In this document: piece after piece, positions 35,822 through 47,133 of the stretch | Layout: each line of letters starts with the position of its first letter | Numbering within the stretch: the first letter of the stretch is position 1 | Assembly: GCA_032358255.1 (NCBI GenBank) | Contig: JAULBX010029599.1 | Span: 62,001-126,000, forward strand | Source: Heterotrichella gracilis | Lineage: Eukaryota; Sar; Xanthophyceae; Tribonematales; Xanthonemataceae | DNA length: 64,000 nt | Reading direction: 5' to 3' | Notes under the pieces: generated by a model | Told to the model about the DNA's origin: nothing | The model's input: the letters and a program-made list of their open reading frames with translations, nothing else | Databases searched by the model: none | Made by a program: the position numbers and the translations under genes

Positions 35822-38800
35822 ATGGATCAAGCCAGAGAGGACATGCCTGGTGAAGTCACAGTGTCTGTGCCACAACCTCAAGGCCTGCGCGAACCCCTGC
35901 TAGATTCAGAGAACGGGCACAATGAAGCTGCACCGCATGGAAAGAGGTATGTCCTCATCTCACGCGCCCTGTCTCTGCTTGTGGGCTGCATGCCATTTGC
36001 ATGTGGCATGCTGCACCCCCAGTGAGGTGGCAGTCTTTATGCCCCCGGCTCTATGCTGCAGCTGCTTGTGTTGTGGCTTCAGGACTGGGGATGGCCACCA
36101 CTTGATTCTGGTGTCGGACACAAAGAGCTCTGTGTCCCTGGCGGTGTTCAATTTGGCCACCAGTATTGTAGGCGCAGGTGCGTCTGCTCATTAACATTGG
36201 ATTGCCGTATTGGTGGTGCAAACAAGTACGCATTCATTTTTTTTCAGTACACTGTCCTGATGATGGAGCACTTCCACTGCAGGTATCATGGCTCTACCAA
36301 AAGCCTTTTCAACGCTGGGAATCATCCTTGGCGTAGCGCTCTTTATCTCTGTTTCTTTATTATCCTACTTTTCGCTCGCGTCCCTTGTGCGGTAAGGGCT
36401 CAACCCAATGCTTTATATTGATGTACACAAATGTCTTTTGTGGGATGTATGGCAAGTGATGCTGATTTGCAACGTGCTTGCAGTGCATCAGAAAAGACGC
36501 AGCAAGGCTCTTACGCCAGTTTGGTGCGGAGTCAGTATGGGCGAGGTGGTGCCATACTTCTACAGCTGGCCATCATTATCAATAATGCAGGCGAGTTCAA
36601 AAATAGTTCTGTGCATTTTGGCAATGGAAAGTTTGTGAAGGCTACATACCACGCATAAGATTTGCATAGGATAAGCATAGGATAAGCTCTGGCAGCACAT
36701 TTGGCAGCAAGGGAGCATGTTGCATGTTTCGAATGTGCCAATGTGGCTCTGATACGATGCGCAGGCATGATGATTGCGTACCTCATCATCATTGGCGATG
36801 TGTTGGTGGGCGACGCGCCAAATTTTGAGGGCCTCATCACAAACGTGCTGAACATCCACGACAACAGTGCATGGTATGCGCGGCGAGACTTTGTGGTGAG
36901 TTCCAGCCGCTCCGCACCTGCCATGCACAGCTCGCTGATATATCCCTCCACAAATATGCAATGGAATCACAACATTGCATGTGGCCATACTATTTGCCTG
37001 TACAGAGACAGCATTGCGTGCCATGCAGGTGGGCGTGATGTGCCTGGTGGTTTTGCTTCCGCTCATGTCGCTCAGGTAGGCATTCCTTGTAGCTTGTTGG
37101 ATTTGCAAGCGGCTCTGCCGTGAGCTGATGGTAACATGGATGGTAATAATTTTATGAATAAAATAGCTAAAACATAATTTTTATATTTTAGCTATCTAAG
37201 TTATTTTAGATATGTTTGTTGCTGTAACATTGTTGTGTTGTCTAGTTGTTCAAAATGAATACTAAAATGTGGCAACAAAATAACAGAAGTAAAAAGAACG
37301 CGGGTACAATCTTATTGTTCTTTCACCCAATGTCAAGTTGTCAATCAATTTGGTTGAAGGTGCGCATCAGTGCATTCACAGAGCAATTTAACGAGTTGAG
37401 TCCGTCTGCTCCGTGTACAGGAATTTGAGCTTCCTGGCCCCAGTGAGCCTAATCAGCACCTTCCTGGCAGCAAGCTTTGCGCTCACAGTGATGGCCTTGG
37501 CCATCGAAGCAGCAGCACGGGGGGTCTCAGCCAAAGTGCACTGGCTGCCCAGCGGGGCCGAGTTGGGTGGGAGCATCGGCCAGGCTGCCATCAACATCCT
37601 GGCAACCATTCCAGTGATCATGCTGGCGTTCATCTGCCACTTCAACATCCATCCAGTGGTATGTGGTTGCCACATTGGGGTTGCAGTTTATAAGCTGGGG
37701 ACAGTCGGCGCAATATGCTGCACGCTAAATGCCAATCTGGGACCCACATCTTGTAATTCGTAGCTGATAGCAGTGCATTTGAGCATTCCCCCATGCCACA
37801 CAACTCCACAATGACACCCACGACTGCACGCAGTCATGAGCTGAATGCGGTGCTGAAAACCCACCCACATGGCACCCATTGCAGATGTACTGCGGTTTTA
37901 CCTAGTTGAAGCCAGAATTGCCACCCACCGCAGATGCACTCCCTCGCCAACTACACCACCGCCCGCATGTGCGCCGCCATCCGAAACGCCCTCTCGCTGT
38001 GCCTCGCAATCTACCTGACGGCGGCAGTGAGCGGCTACTCGCTCTTTGGCAGCGCCGTGGAGGGCAACATCCTCAAGAACTTCACCTCCGCCATGCTGGC
38101 GCGCCTGCTGCCTGAGCTGGCAGCGGAGGCGGTGTCGGCCGCCTTCCGGCTCAGCTTCTGCCTATGCCTCATGGTAAGGCCAGGGGTATACTAGTATAGT
38201 AATAGTTTAATTGGTGAGACTGAGGGGTGCAGCTGAGTTCACATGTGTGTGCAGGCAGGCTGGCTGGACAGCATTGATACCTGGTGATATTGGTACGTGC
38301 TGTGTATTGGTGCATGGTGTGTCAGGCTGGTGGTTGGTCCACGTCCTTGGCATGTCCTGTACCCCCTGGGGCACAAGGTTTGCATGCAGATGTGCAGTGC
38401 ATGCAAGCGGCGCCTTTGCACTATCACAACGGCACTTCAGCACGATGGACTGGATGATGTGACACTGCGCACGTCCATGTGGTCTGCATGCTGCGGGCTC
38501 CCTGCCTGCGAGTGCTTTGCTGCACACTGATGTACCTGCCACTTCCGCAGGCCGCCTTCTCCCTTCAAAACCTTAAACCCTACATACTTAAACCATATAC
38601 CATTAACCCCAAAACTGATGCACCTGCCACTCCCCGCAGGCCGCCTTCTCCCTCCAAAACTGGTCGCTGCGCAGCCAGCTGGGCGAGCTGCTGTTTGGCC
38701 TCACAGGCGACCTCCCCGCGCTCAAATTCTTCGTCATCACCCTCCCCTCCCTGGCGGCTGTCTACACCGTATCCATCCTTGTCCCTGAGGTGTGGCTCGC

Positions 38801-38984
38801 CATTGAGCTTACCGGGTGCACAGCTGCAGTCACCATGGGCTTTATCGTCCCGGGGATGCTGGTGGTGAAGCTGGACAAGGGGAGCGCTGTGCGGGTGGGG
38901 TGCGGGTGGTTCATGGTGGTGCTGGGGGTGCTGCTGGCGGTCAATGGGGTGTGGAAGAACCTGTGGGGGGCGCAGCATGGGTAG
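35822..38984 (+). CDS. SLC38/AVT-type amino acid transporter
   Basis: Nine exons (35822-35946, 36083-36177, 36283-36391, 36484-36590, 36765-36895, 37029-37075, 37421-37658, 37934-38173, 38640-38984) give 478 residues with about eleven predicted membrane segments. A hydrophilic N terminus (about 60 residues) leads into SVSLAVFNLATSIVGAGIMA and LPKAF, the conserved first-helix motif of the amino acid/auxin permease superfamily (GAGIMALP). Later motifs include IIINNAGMMIAYLIIIGDVL and IPVIMLAFICHFNIHPV, plus TAAVSGYSLFGSAVEGNIL. The closest match by motif is the plant AVT6/SLC38 group, which moves neutral amino acids with protons at vacuolar or ER membranes. Intron 4 has a GC donor (CAG/GCGAGT). 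Two acceptors in the gene lie beside duplicated copies of themselves. Confidence 0.9.
37861..37940 (+). repeat. Duplicated acceptor before AVT exon 8
   Basis: CCACCCAC...ACCCATTGCAG, ATGTACT at 37861-37891 resembles the functional CCACCCACCGCAG, ATGCACT at 37921-37940. The spacing is 49 bases between the two AG dinucleotides. Short and less certain than the exon 9 case. Confidence 0.55.
38528..38663 (+). repeat. Duplicated acceptor and exon start before AVT exon 9
   Basis: Bases 38528-38572 (TGATGTACCTGCCACTTCCG, CAGGCCGCCTTCTCCCTTCA, AAACC) match the functional junction at 38616-38661 with about four differences in 44. Between them lie AACCTTAAACCCTACA and AACCATATACCATTAACCCC, degenerate telomere-like DNA. 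The upstream copy keeps its own intact CCGCAG acceptor. Confidence 0.9.
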
Positions 38985-39557
38985 GAGGTGTGGGTTTGGT
39001 TTGCTGGGGAATGGCGGGACGTGCGGTTGCACAAGTGGAGCAATGGGTTGATGGGCGGGGTGTTGTATTGGCTGACCTGATTTGACTTGAAACTTGATAC
39101 TGGTACCATAACTAGACTAGACGTGAAGTTGCACACTGTTCCCTTTGTGGTGCTTGTCAATACAAGATTTGTTCTCAATTTTTGCTGTACTATTCCTTCC
39201 ATTCTTTTGCTGCGCCGCGCATGTGCATGCTCACTTGCCGGCCAGGTGCAGCAAGTCATGCCAGCACAACAGACTGGTTTGGCTGCTTTGCCAATACTTT
39301 CTGCCAAAGCCTTGCATCCTTTTTTGATGGCATTGCCAGATTTCTTCATGGAAGCTTGTATGCAACCCCCGTTTTCTATTTCATGCTCGTGCCCCACTCC
39401 GTTGTCCTCGTCAGCAGGCACGTAGGACTGCACCAGGTGACCTGACCCCTAGCCTTGGGTCAAAGGCGAACGATACCGCTGTTATTTGTTGTAACGTGTA
39501 CGTACACTCAGCCTATCGTTGACAACCAGAACCCCACCCTGTTCGCTTGTGGACAGT
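38985..39557. other. Intergenic region between transporter and GlpX genes
   Basis: Both neighbours are on the plus strand; the region holds a 3' UTR and a promoter. The open frame at 39087-39425 has no recognisable protein features and I treat it as chance. Confidence 0.4.
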
Positions 39558-42338
39558 ATGCATAGCCTCAACTGCAACATGTTACGACACCAAATGCATG
39601 CGCGGCCCGAACCCCTCGTGCGGGGGAAGGCAGCGGCGGTGCTGCTAAACCCCAATCGCTGTGTCGACACACGAGCATCTGCACAAGGAGCCTTATCAAC
39701 AGGTACAGTTGTTGGCAAGTGGGCACGGCCAACCCAAATTGCGATATACGCATGCATGTGTCAGCTCACACCGACTCACATAGCCAAGAACTGTTTGCCA
39801 GTCTACTGCCCCACCATGCTTTGAACCAACACATCTTCAAGTATATCGACTCCATTTTGTCACCTTGCACGTACCACCTCCTGATTGCTGTGTATCGACC
39901 CCGCGCCCTCGCGATCGTTTGACTGTGTAGGTCCAGACTACACCCGCGTGCACCGAAACCTCGCGCTGGACCTTGTTCGGGTCACTGAAGCAGCAGCGCT
40001 GTCTGCCGGGAGGTGGTACGGCAAAGGAGACAAGAACGCAGCTGACCAGGTGTGCGGTTGGTGGGTCGGGCCTGTTTCAAATTTGTGAACTTTGCTGCTA
40101 CCACTACAGGGTTAAGGATTACCCTATCACAATAGCTGATCCCTAATGGTATGGGGTTGCACAGTGGGTCTGCAAAAGCAACAGCTGACTGTCTATGCCT
40201 CAAATGCAGGGTGCAGTGGACCAAATGCGCAAGGTGTTGAACTACATGCCAGTGGACGGCATGGTGGTGATTGGGGAGGGAGAAAAGGATGAGGTAAGTA
40301 TTTTACATTGGCCAAAGTAACGCTTAAGCTTGTCCTAGAGCAAGCAGGGTGAATTGCTGGCAATTTAATTTTTTGGAATGTACCCCGAAAACCCCATCAA
40401 CCACCCATTTTTTTTCTGCCTAGGCGCCTATGCTCTACTGTGGTGAGCGCTTGGGTGACGGAGCCGAGGGCAACCCCGCCTTTGACATTGCGGTTGACCC
40501 CCTGGATGGAACCACGTTGGTTGCTCAGGTAGGCACAGGCCACACGGTGTCCTTGTTGATGTACAGTTATTGCTATTGCTACTGTTAATGTTATTGAAAG
40601 AAGGTTGCAAGGTGCAGGGTTCATGGATAATGATTTTCACTGGTGTAGCGTCTACCCTTGACATGTGCAAATCCCTTCCCTTTCATCAGGGCCGCAGTGG
40701 AGCGGTGTCGGTGATAGCCATGGCTGAGCGCGGCTCACTCTTTGACCCTGGCCCATGCATGTACATGGAGAAGCTGGCGGTGGGGCCAGCGGTGCACCCT
40801 GAGGCAGTCAGCCTGGACTACCCTCCGGCACTCAATATCAGGGTACGCTCCTCTTCCCGTGCGCAGCTCCTCTCTGTCTGACTGTCGGCAATCACATCAT
40901 GCTGCCGCATTGTGGTATGTGATAATCAACCCATTTTAGCATGGCAAGCCAGCTTATTAAAAGAAGCAATCAATCATAACTAACCGCGATAACTAAACAA
41001 TGTACAACAAAAACACAGGCTTGTACTAATTGCAGAATACCAAAAAATAAAAGGTATATAATACATAGTTACCTGCCCAGGTGGTTGCCATGTCCCTGGG
41101 CAAGGACGTGAGTGACGTCACAGTGCTCATCCTGGACCGGCCGCGCCACCAGGAGCTGATCCAGGCCTGCCGGGATGCGGGGGCGCGCATCCGCCTCATC
41201 TCAGACGGGGACGTAGGTGGCGCCATTGAGGTGGCCAAGGCGGGGTCACCGGTGGACCTGATGATGGGCATCGGGGGCACGCCGGAGGGTATGTGCACGT
41301 GCACGCAGAAACCCTAAACCCTGACACCATGCATGGGCCACTGTGCAGTGAATGGCTTTGGGAATGCACATGAGATGGTGTGCCCTTTCGCATGCTTTTT
41401 CCGTGTACTTGTTTTTAGCTGTGCTGACGTATTTGACGTATGCATGGCTGAACACTACAGCTCAATGCCATTCCACACACGAAAAATATATGATTGAATG
41501 GTTGCAGGTGTGATTGCCGCATGCGCCCTCAAGTGCATGGGTGGCTCCATCCAGGGCAGGCTGTGGCCCCGGAACGACGTGGAGCGACAGAAAACCCTAG
41601 ATGCAGGGTATGACATCAGCAAGGTAAGACATAGGTGCATCATTATTCTTGAAAGGATTTCCAATATTGGACGACGCCGGAAGGTTGTCCATTGGGTTAA
41701 TACCATAATATGCAGTTTTCCGTGCACAACCCCGCGAATGGGTCCGGATACATCAAGTTGCATACACTCAGATGCTGCTTTGTGCTGTGTAGATCTTGCA
41801 GGCAAATGACCTATGCTCAGGGCAGGAGGTGTTCTTCTCCGCGACTGGGGTGTCTGACGGGGACCTACTGAAGGGTGTGCGCTACTTTGCTGGAGGGGCC
41901 TCCACGCACTCTATCGTCATGCGCTCGCAGTCAGGCACAGGTGCGGCTGGGGCAATGGCTGTGCAACCTTGGGCCAGGGGTCATTCACTGGTCAGTTGGC
42001 ATGCATGGGACTGCAGCATCAGTCTGGGAATGCCATTGTGAGGCAATTTCACATTTGCATGCACAACGTGATGCGCCACCAGTGCCATGCCATACTCCCC
42101 CTTGGGAGCCCTTTTAAACCCCTTTCCCCACCAGTACTTCTAGCTGACAGGGCAACAGTTTGATTGGTGCTGTGGGTTATGTTCCCTGACCGTCATCGTT
42201 CCACTTGCAGTGCGCATGCTTGAAACGCAGCACCGCTGGGAGCGGCCAGGCATCACCAACCTGGAAGGAAACTTGGGCCTGGTATCACACGACAGGAATG
42301 GAAGCTCTGCGTACCAGCTCAGATTGGGGCACCATTGA
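39558..42338 (+). CDS. glpX: GlpX-type class II fructose-1,6-bisphosphatase, plastid-type
   Basis: Nine exons (39558-39702, 39931-40049, 40210-40293, 40424-40528, 40690-40842, 41081-41288, 41508-41623, 41793-41940, 42211-42338) give 401 residues. The first 48, encoded by exon 1, form an Arg/Ala/Ser-rich leader with few acids, as in plastid transit peptides; the enzyme core starts at about residue 50 with [35 protein letters not shown] and [11 protein letters not shown] carry the metal- and phosphate-binding residues; [31 protein letters not shown] and [11 protein letters not shown] follow. This is the cyanobacterial dual FBPase/SBPase type, a bisphosphate phosphatase of the Calvin cycle and gluconeogenesis, and not the plant class I enzyme. 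Which substrate it uses cannot be read from the sequence. Confidence 0.92.
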
Positions 42339-42903
42339 AATGTTCCACAGCCAAAGTGAATTTTGCGATGACGTCTTACGTTCAACGTGTAAGCAGCGGC
42401 GTACTGTCAAGGAATCTGCCAGCCATCCCATGATCATCATGAGTAGTGTGTGTGCAAATTCACACAGCATTTTTAAATTAAATTATTGGGCGCCGCGCTG
42501 GAATATTGCCTACGGATTGATGGTCAGCTGCAGCCCCAACACTCAATGGCTGACAAAAGACCTGACGTGTTGCAACACATGTTGGTAAAATCATGTACCT
42601 GCTGATATTTCTGAAGTTCTGTACCGTAGTCCTTAGATATGTAATTGTATTGTAACGTCAAACCTTCAGGACAGTTTGGTCGATGTCTCAGAATTTCGAT
42701 AAGTGACTGACCAGTCCAGAGGAGATCCGGTTACGCAACCAAGAGCGCAACCAACAGCAATATCAAGACTGCCGCACAATGTGCATGCTGCAAAGCCACA
42801 CACCCCATCAACTAAGGCGCTCAACGCCCACAACCACAATGTAACAAAGAGACAGGAACCTCCAATCCCCTAGATATCTTCCATGGCGCCAGCATGGACA
42901 CCG
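42339..42903. other. Intergenic region between convergent GlpX and DHHC genes
   Basis: No coding signal; the 3' UTRs of both genes must lie here. An AT-rich patch (ATTTTTAAATTAAATTATT) at about 42469 could mark a 3' end. Confidence 0.4.
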
Positions 42904-45900
42904 CTACGAGCCCTTTTTTTGCACGTTTGGCAGTGCAGAGCTCCACCTGGGCCATAGCCAGCTTGTCGGCGCCCCAACCACAGCCATGAGGTTGTGAATG
43001 CCTGAGGAGGGTGGCTGGTGGTGCGGGTGGAGCGGCTGGTGTTGGTGGTGGGTGGCGGGACGCGGGTGGCTGTGGTGCTTGAGGGTGTCGATGTAGGTCT
43101 GACCTGACATTACTGTTTTGACCTGCTGGCAGTGGGTGTGTGTTCAGGGCATGGCATGAGCTGGCTTATCTGTAAGGTGTGAAACGACACTCTCGTGCAG
43201 CAGCACAGAACATGGGTTATTGCTCTGCATGACAGCTCCCAAACATGATTGCACCACAGTAAAATAAGGTGTGTTCACCCATCCCACATGCAGGCACAGG
43301 CTTGTGAAATCTCTACATGTCTGCTATTGCACAGCACCGCAATCTCTTGCAGGGCCCTATACACAGTGGTCCATTTATCTCTTGGGTAGGTATAGGGTGA
43401 CTTGATGTCATTGTGTGCAGCAGGAATGACCCATGTGCCTGCACTTGCCTGGAAGGCGTCAGCAAGGTCAAGCCCACCCCCACCCCAATTTGCACCATTA
43501 ACCCCCCCACTGCATTGTTTCTCAACCTCCAAGTGATCTCCCTCATGGAACGCATAATGACATCTAAACATAATATACATGACATATAATATACATGACA
43601 TCTAAACATAATATACATCCTAGCGCTCGATATCCTTCCTCCCGCCCACACAACCAATTATCTCCTTCCCACACACGCCACTTGCCTGGAATGACAGCAG
43701 CATGGCCAGGCCCACCCCCGCACCCAGCGCAGCAGTAAGCAAATACGCCACCGCCATCAGCCAGGGTGGGGATCCCAGCAGCCAGCGCATGCTAAGTGTG
43801 AGATACCACCACACCGAGCTGGTTGGCTGCGCCCCCGAGACCCGAAACACCACGTGGAACTGGTTGGTGACCTCTGGGAGGCGCCTGGCCAGCAGCGCCA
43901 CCGACAGTATGGTGATGTAGGCGCAGCTGATGAGCATCCAGGCCAGCATGAGGATGAAGGAGCGCAGGTTGGCGGTGCCCACGCAGTTGCCGATGAAGGG
44001 GCAGTGGTGGTCCATGTGCACGATGCACACGCGGCACACGCTGCGCCAGGGGTGTAGTGACAATCACAAACAAAATAAAAAAGAATAAGATTTATAGGAT
44101 TATGTACCGTACTGGCGATAGGGGTTGGCCCCCAATAATGCTATAATTGTTTTAGGCGAAATTTTATAATTAAACGTTTTGCCTTGGGGGCAACCAATGG
44201 TATTTTTTTCCATTTTTTGAAAAATTTTTTTTTCAAAAAAATTGCCTTTTTCGGGGGCGAATCAGCCTATCATTGCTCCTGCTCGTGTTCAAACTCAATC
44301 CTGGCTCTATAAATACCTTCGACCTTGTTTTTGGGTTCCCTTACAACTGTTTGTGCTGTTCGTTCGACAGACGACTAGTTTGCCGCCCGGATCGTGGTCC
44401 CGCGCAACGTTTCCCCCAAGGCATGCCGTTGGTCGTAAACTGTATCCCAGCACTGTTCAACTATTTCGAAAAGAAACGACAGGAATGTGGCGAACGGAGT
44501 GCTACCAGAAGCTACATAACGACGTTCGACGCAGTGCAACTCAGCCAAAAAATGCCCTATTTTAGTTGGGGCGAAATATTTAAATTTAAAATTTGCCTGG
44601 GGCGAAAGTGAAAACCATGCTTTATAATTGTTTTCTGCAGAGGGGGGCCAACCCCTATCGCCAGTACGGGTAATTTAAAAACCATAAAAATAGACAAGTT
44701 AGATGCACTGTCTCAGCGCACGCCGAATGCGCTGCAAGGATGCGCTGCACTGAATGGCAGGTGCACCAACACAGAATCCAAATATGACAAGACAAGAAGC
44801 TCGCATGCATAAGGCAGCTCGCGCCAGTGCTTTCAGGAATCCCAGGCACCAACCTTGCCCTTGTCCCAATTTTGCCCTGCCAGGCCGCACCTGCAGTGGT
44901 GCGCGTATGGCGGCTTGAAGTAGCGGCACTGGCGACAGAAGGTGAAACCATCGAACGCCTGGCGATCTGCCACCTCTGTCACTGGCCATTCTATACCCAG
45001 CACATCCTTGCTGGTGCCTGCATTGCACACGGTGCAGGCGTGTGTTAAGCTCCAACCTCGCTCTTGTGTGCACGCTTGGGGTGTGCGCGCCAGATTCTGT
45101 CAGCCGTGAGGCCAAAGCAAATGCCAGAATGCAACACCGTGCCAGCTCATTCTTCCGCACGTGCCATGCCCACCAGCAAAACGCGTACATTGCCTGTTTG
45201 TTGGGCCCATGCAGGTTGGGACCCACCTCCCCCCGCTTGCACCACCACCAACCCCACCCCTCACACCCCACGCCCACACCCTTGCTGGGGTATGAAGCCA
45301 CAGTCTCTCACCTGGCGAGCGTATGACGCAGTACAGGTAGTTGACCACCACGTTGACCAGCATCAGCAGGCTCAAGCCCAGGTGCAGCCCATAGGCCGGC
45401 CCAGAGAACAGCGGCAGCAGGTACCGGATCCCCACCACCGCCACCGAGCCTATCAGCACCAGGATGAGGAGCACCACCGCTCGATGCACGCTGGCTATCC
45501 GCAGCTGGTCCTGGAACCACTTGCAGGTTTGGGGCGGGGCGGTGTGGTGCCGGGCATGCGCGTGGTCGTCGCTGTACAGGCTGTTGAGGGCGCCGCACCA
45601 GCCGCACTGCAGGCAAAGGGTTGGGTCGGTGCAATGCCACTGAGTCAACCTGGCTACAAGCTGGAATGCAGATACTTTGATGCCACAGAGTGCTGCGAAG
45701 GCTGTTGAGTGTGACCGCAGTGTGCTGTTTCTGCTGAGAGTAGCCGATGGATGTTCTGCAGAGTTGTATGAGGGCTTTCACTCGTGGTGGAGGGTGGGTT
45801 TGGCGGCGTGGTTTCGCACCTTGAAGGCGCTGGCTAGGGAGCCTCCCACCATGGGCACTTGTATTTGTGCCTGGCACGCCCAACAGGTGCACACTTGTTG

Positions 45901-45909
45901 TGAACCCAT
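42904..45909 (-). CDS. DHHC-type protein S-acyltransferase
   Basis: Five exons on the minus strand (45909-45820, 45606-45312, 45017-44891, 44040-43686, 43122-42904) give 361 residues. Exon 1 and the start of exon 2 carry [13 protein letters not shown] and KCGWCGALN, the CxxC pairs found in one plant PAT subgroup. Two membrane helices follow ([20 protein letters not shown] and [18 protein letters not shown]). The cysteine-rich domain is [24 protein letters not shown] and GNC, with the catalytic DHHC at about 181-184; it is split by an intron after HHC. Two more helices and a TTxE-like GQTYIDTL come after. The enzyme attaches palmitate to cysteines on membrane proteins. Intron 4 uses a GC donor (CAG/GCAAGT); reading through it gives another, shorter C terminus ending at 43620. 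Confidence 0.88.
43559..43618 (+). repeat. 22-bp direct repeat, AT-rich
   Basis: GACATCTAAACATAATATAC occurs at 43559 and again at 43597 with a third partial unit (GACATATAATATACAT) between. It lies inside DHHC intron 4. Confidence 0.85.
44107..44669. mobile_element. 563-bp non-autonomous DNA transposon (MITE-like)
   Basis: Perfect 27-base terminal inverted repeats: 44107-44133 begins CCGTACTGGCGATAGGGG and 44643-44669 is its reverse complement. The trinucleotide GTA flanks both ends (44104-44106, 44670-44672), consistent with a 3-bp target duplication as made by PIF/Harbinger-like transposases; a TA duplication is the alternative reading. The inside is AT-rich, has a strong T/A hairpin at about 44212-44246 and no transposase. 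It sits in the DHHC intron that splits the catalytic cysteine-rich domain. The perfect repeats imply a recent insertion. Confidence 0.92.
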
Positions 45910-47133
45910 CCCAGGCCCTCCGGGAACTCCGGCTGAAGCGCTGCTCAAAGTCTGGTTCAGGTGAAGGGAGATATGGGAGAGTGGGACCACTTGGCACCTA
46001 TTTCCTCTAGCAAGGACTGATGGTGCAAACTGGCTGCACTTGCAGTGGATGGGTGTGTTGCAAACAAGCTTACAACTTGAAGCAGTGGTAAGTTCAATGC
46101 GGATTGAGCATTGTTATGCGCAAGCACCTGGCCACGGTGGTTGGGCTCTCAAGCAGGTGGTCCTGTAGTATGTGTACCCACGGATGGGGTTGTTCCGGGT
46201 GGAAGATATGTGTCTTATATGTCTTCAAGCAACCCACTCATACGCTGTCACTTGAAAGCGTGACAGCTTGTGTTTCCAGCCAGGGTCGCAAGCAGGGCTT
46301 TGTTCCATAGACACAACGCCACAAGTGAACAATGCATGCATGAGCTCAGGACTTTGGGGATTAATGTGATCCCGGCAGTCAAGGCCCCATTGGATGACGT
46401 GGCTCCAGCGATTCACCTTCCCCAATTCTGGTCTGAGTGAGGCGGGTCCGTGTAAAACAGTCATCACTGCCAAAACATGACGATTGAAGTGACAAGGGCC
46501 TACGCATAAAGTACAGGCTATGCCTTGGCCTGTCTATGCATCGCAGTACAGGAGACAGTGGCAGACTGCTCAACGTGAGCTCAGCACATCAATAACACGG
46601 CGACAGCCCAACTGGAGCAATTCGTTTGCAGCAGAACTTGCACAGGTGTTGTGCCGCGGCCCACAAGATGACTTAAATTCCACAAGCCTGGCTTACCTCC
46701 CTGACGCTGGTGCAACGTTAGCCCCTTTTCCTTCAGCCCGCGGCCTTGCTCGTGCACCGGTGAGTGAGTTGGTGTCGCCTTACGGGCGACCATGCATGCC
46801 AGTGTCCTTCTGCAGCTGACACGCACGACATTGGGGCACGTCCCGGTGTTTCGAACGCCTTGCACACCCTTGCAACTTGGCTGCTGCGTTGAACTTGCGA
46901 CGAGTAGAGTGCCTGCACGCGCTGGGTCGTGTGTTGTAAAGACGAATTTGCATAGCCTTTTTTGGGCCACCTAGACCCACTGCGGTCCATAGTTTAGTAG
47001 CTACGACATGGACTGGGCTGTGCTGGGGATGGTTACGCCTGCCGGTGCTATATAGGTCGCCCTGGTCGTTTATCGTGTTGGATCCCTCAAGCTGTGGTTG
47101 TTTTCAGGAGCTTTTGAGGAGGGTACCAATACC
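45910..47133. promoter_or_regulatory. Divergent promoter region between DHHC and KH genes
   Basis: The 1.2 kb separates two divergent start codons. No coding signal. A TTTTCAG/GAGC at about 47101-47109 just before the KH start could be the acceptor of a 5' UTR intron. A short perfect inverted repeat (GCTGTCAC and GTGACAGC, 8-base loop) is at 46244-46267. Confidence 0.45.

Noticed and set aside
43620-43685. C terminus of the DHHC protein read through to 43620
   Set aside because: It lacks the TTxE-like motif; using the GC donor and the exon at 43122-42904 restores it, so I treat read-through as an alternative at most.
44242-44611. Transposase gene inside the 563-bp element
   Set aside because: Two overlapping frames of about 110 codons have no transposase motif and the element is too short.
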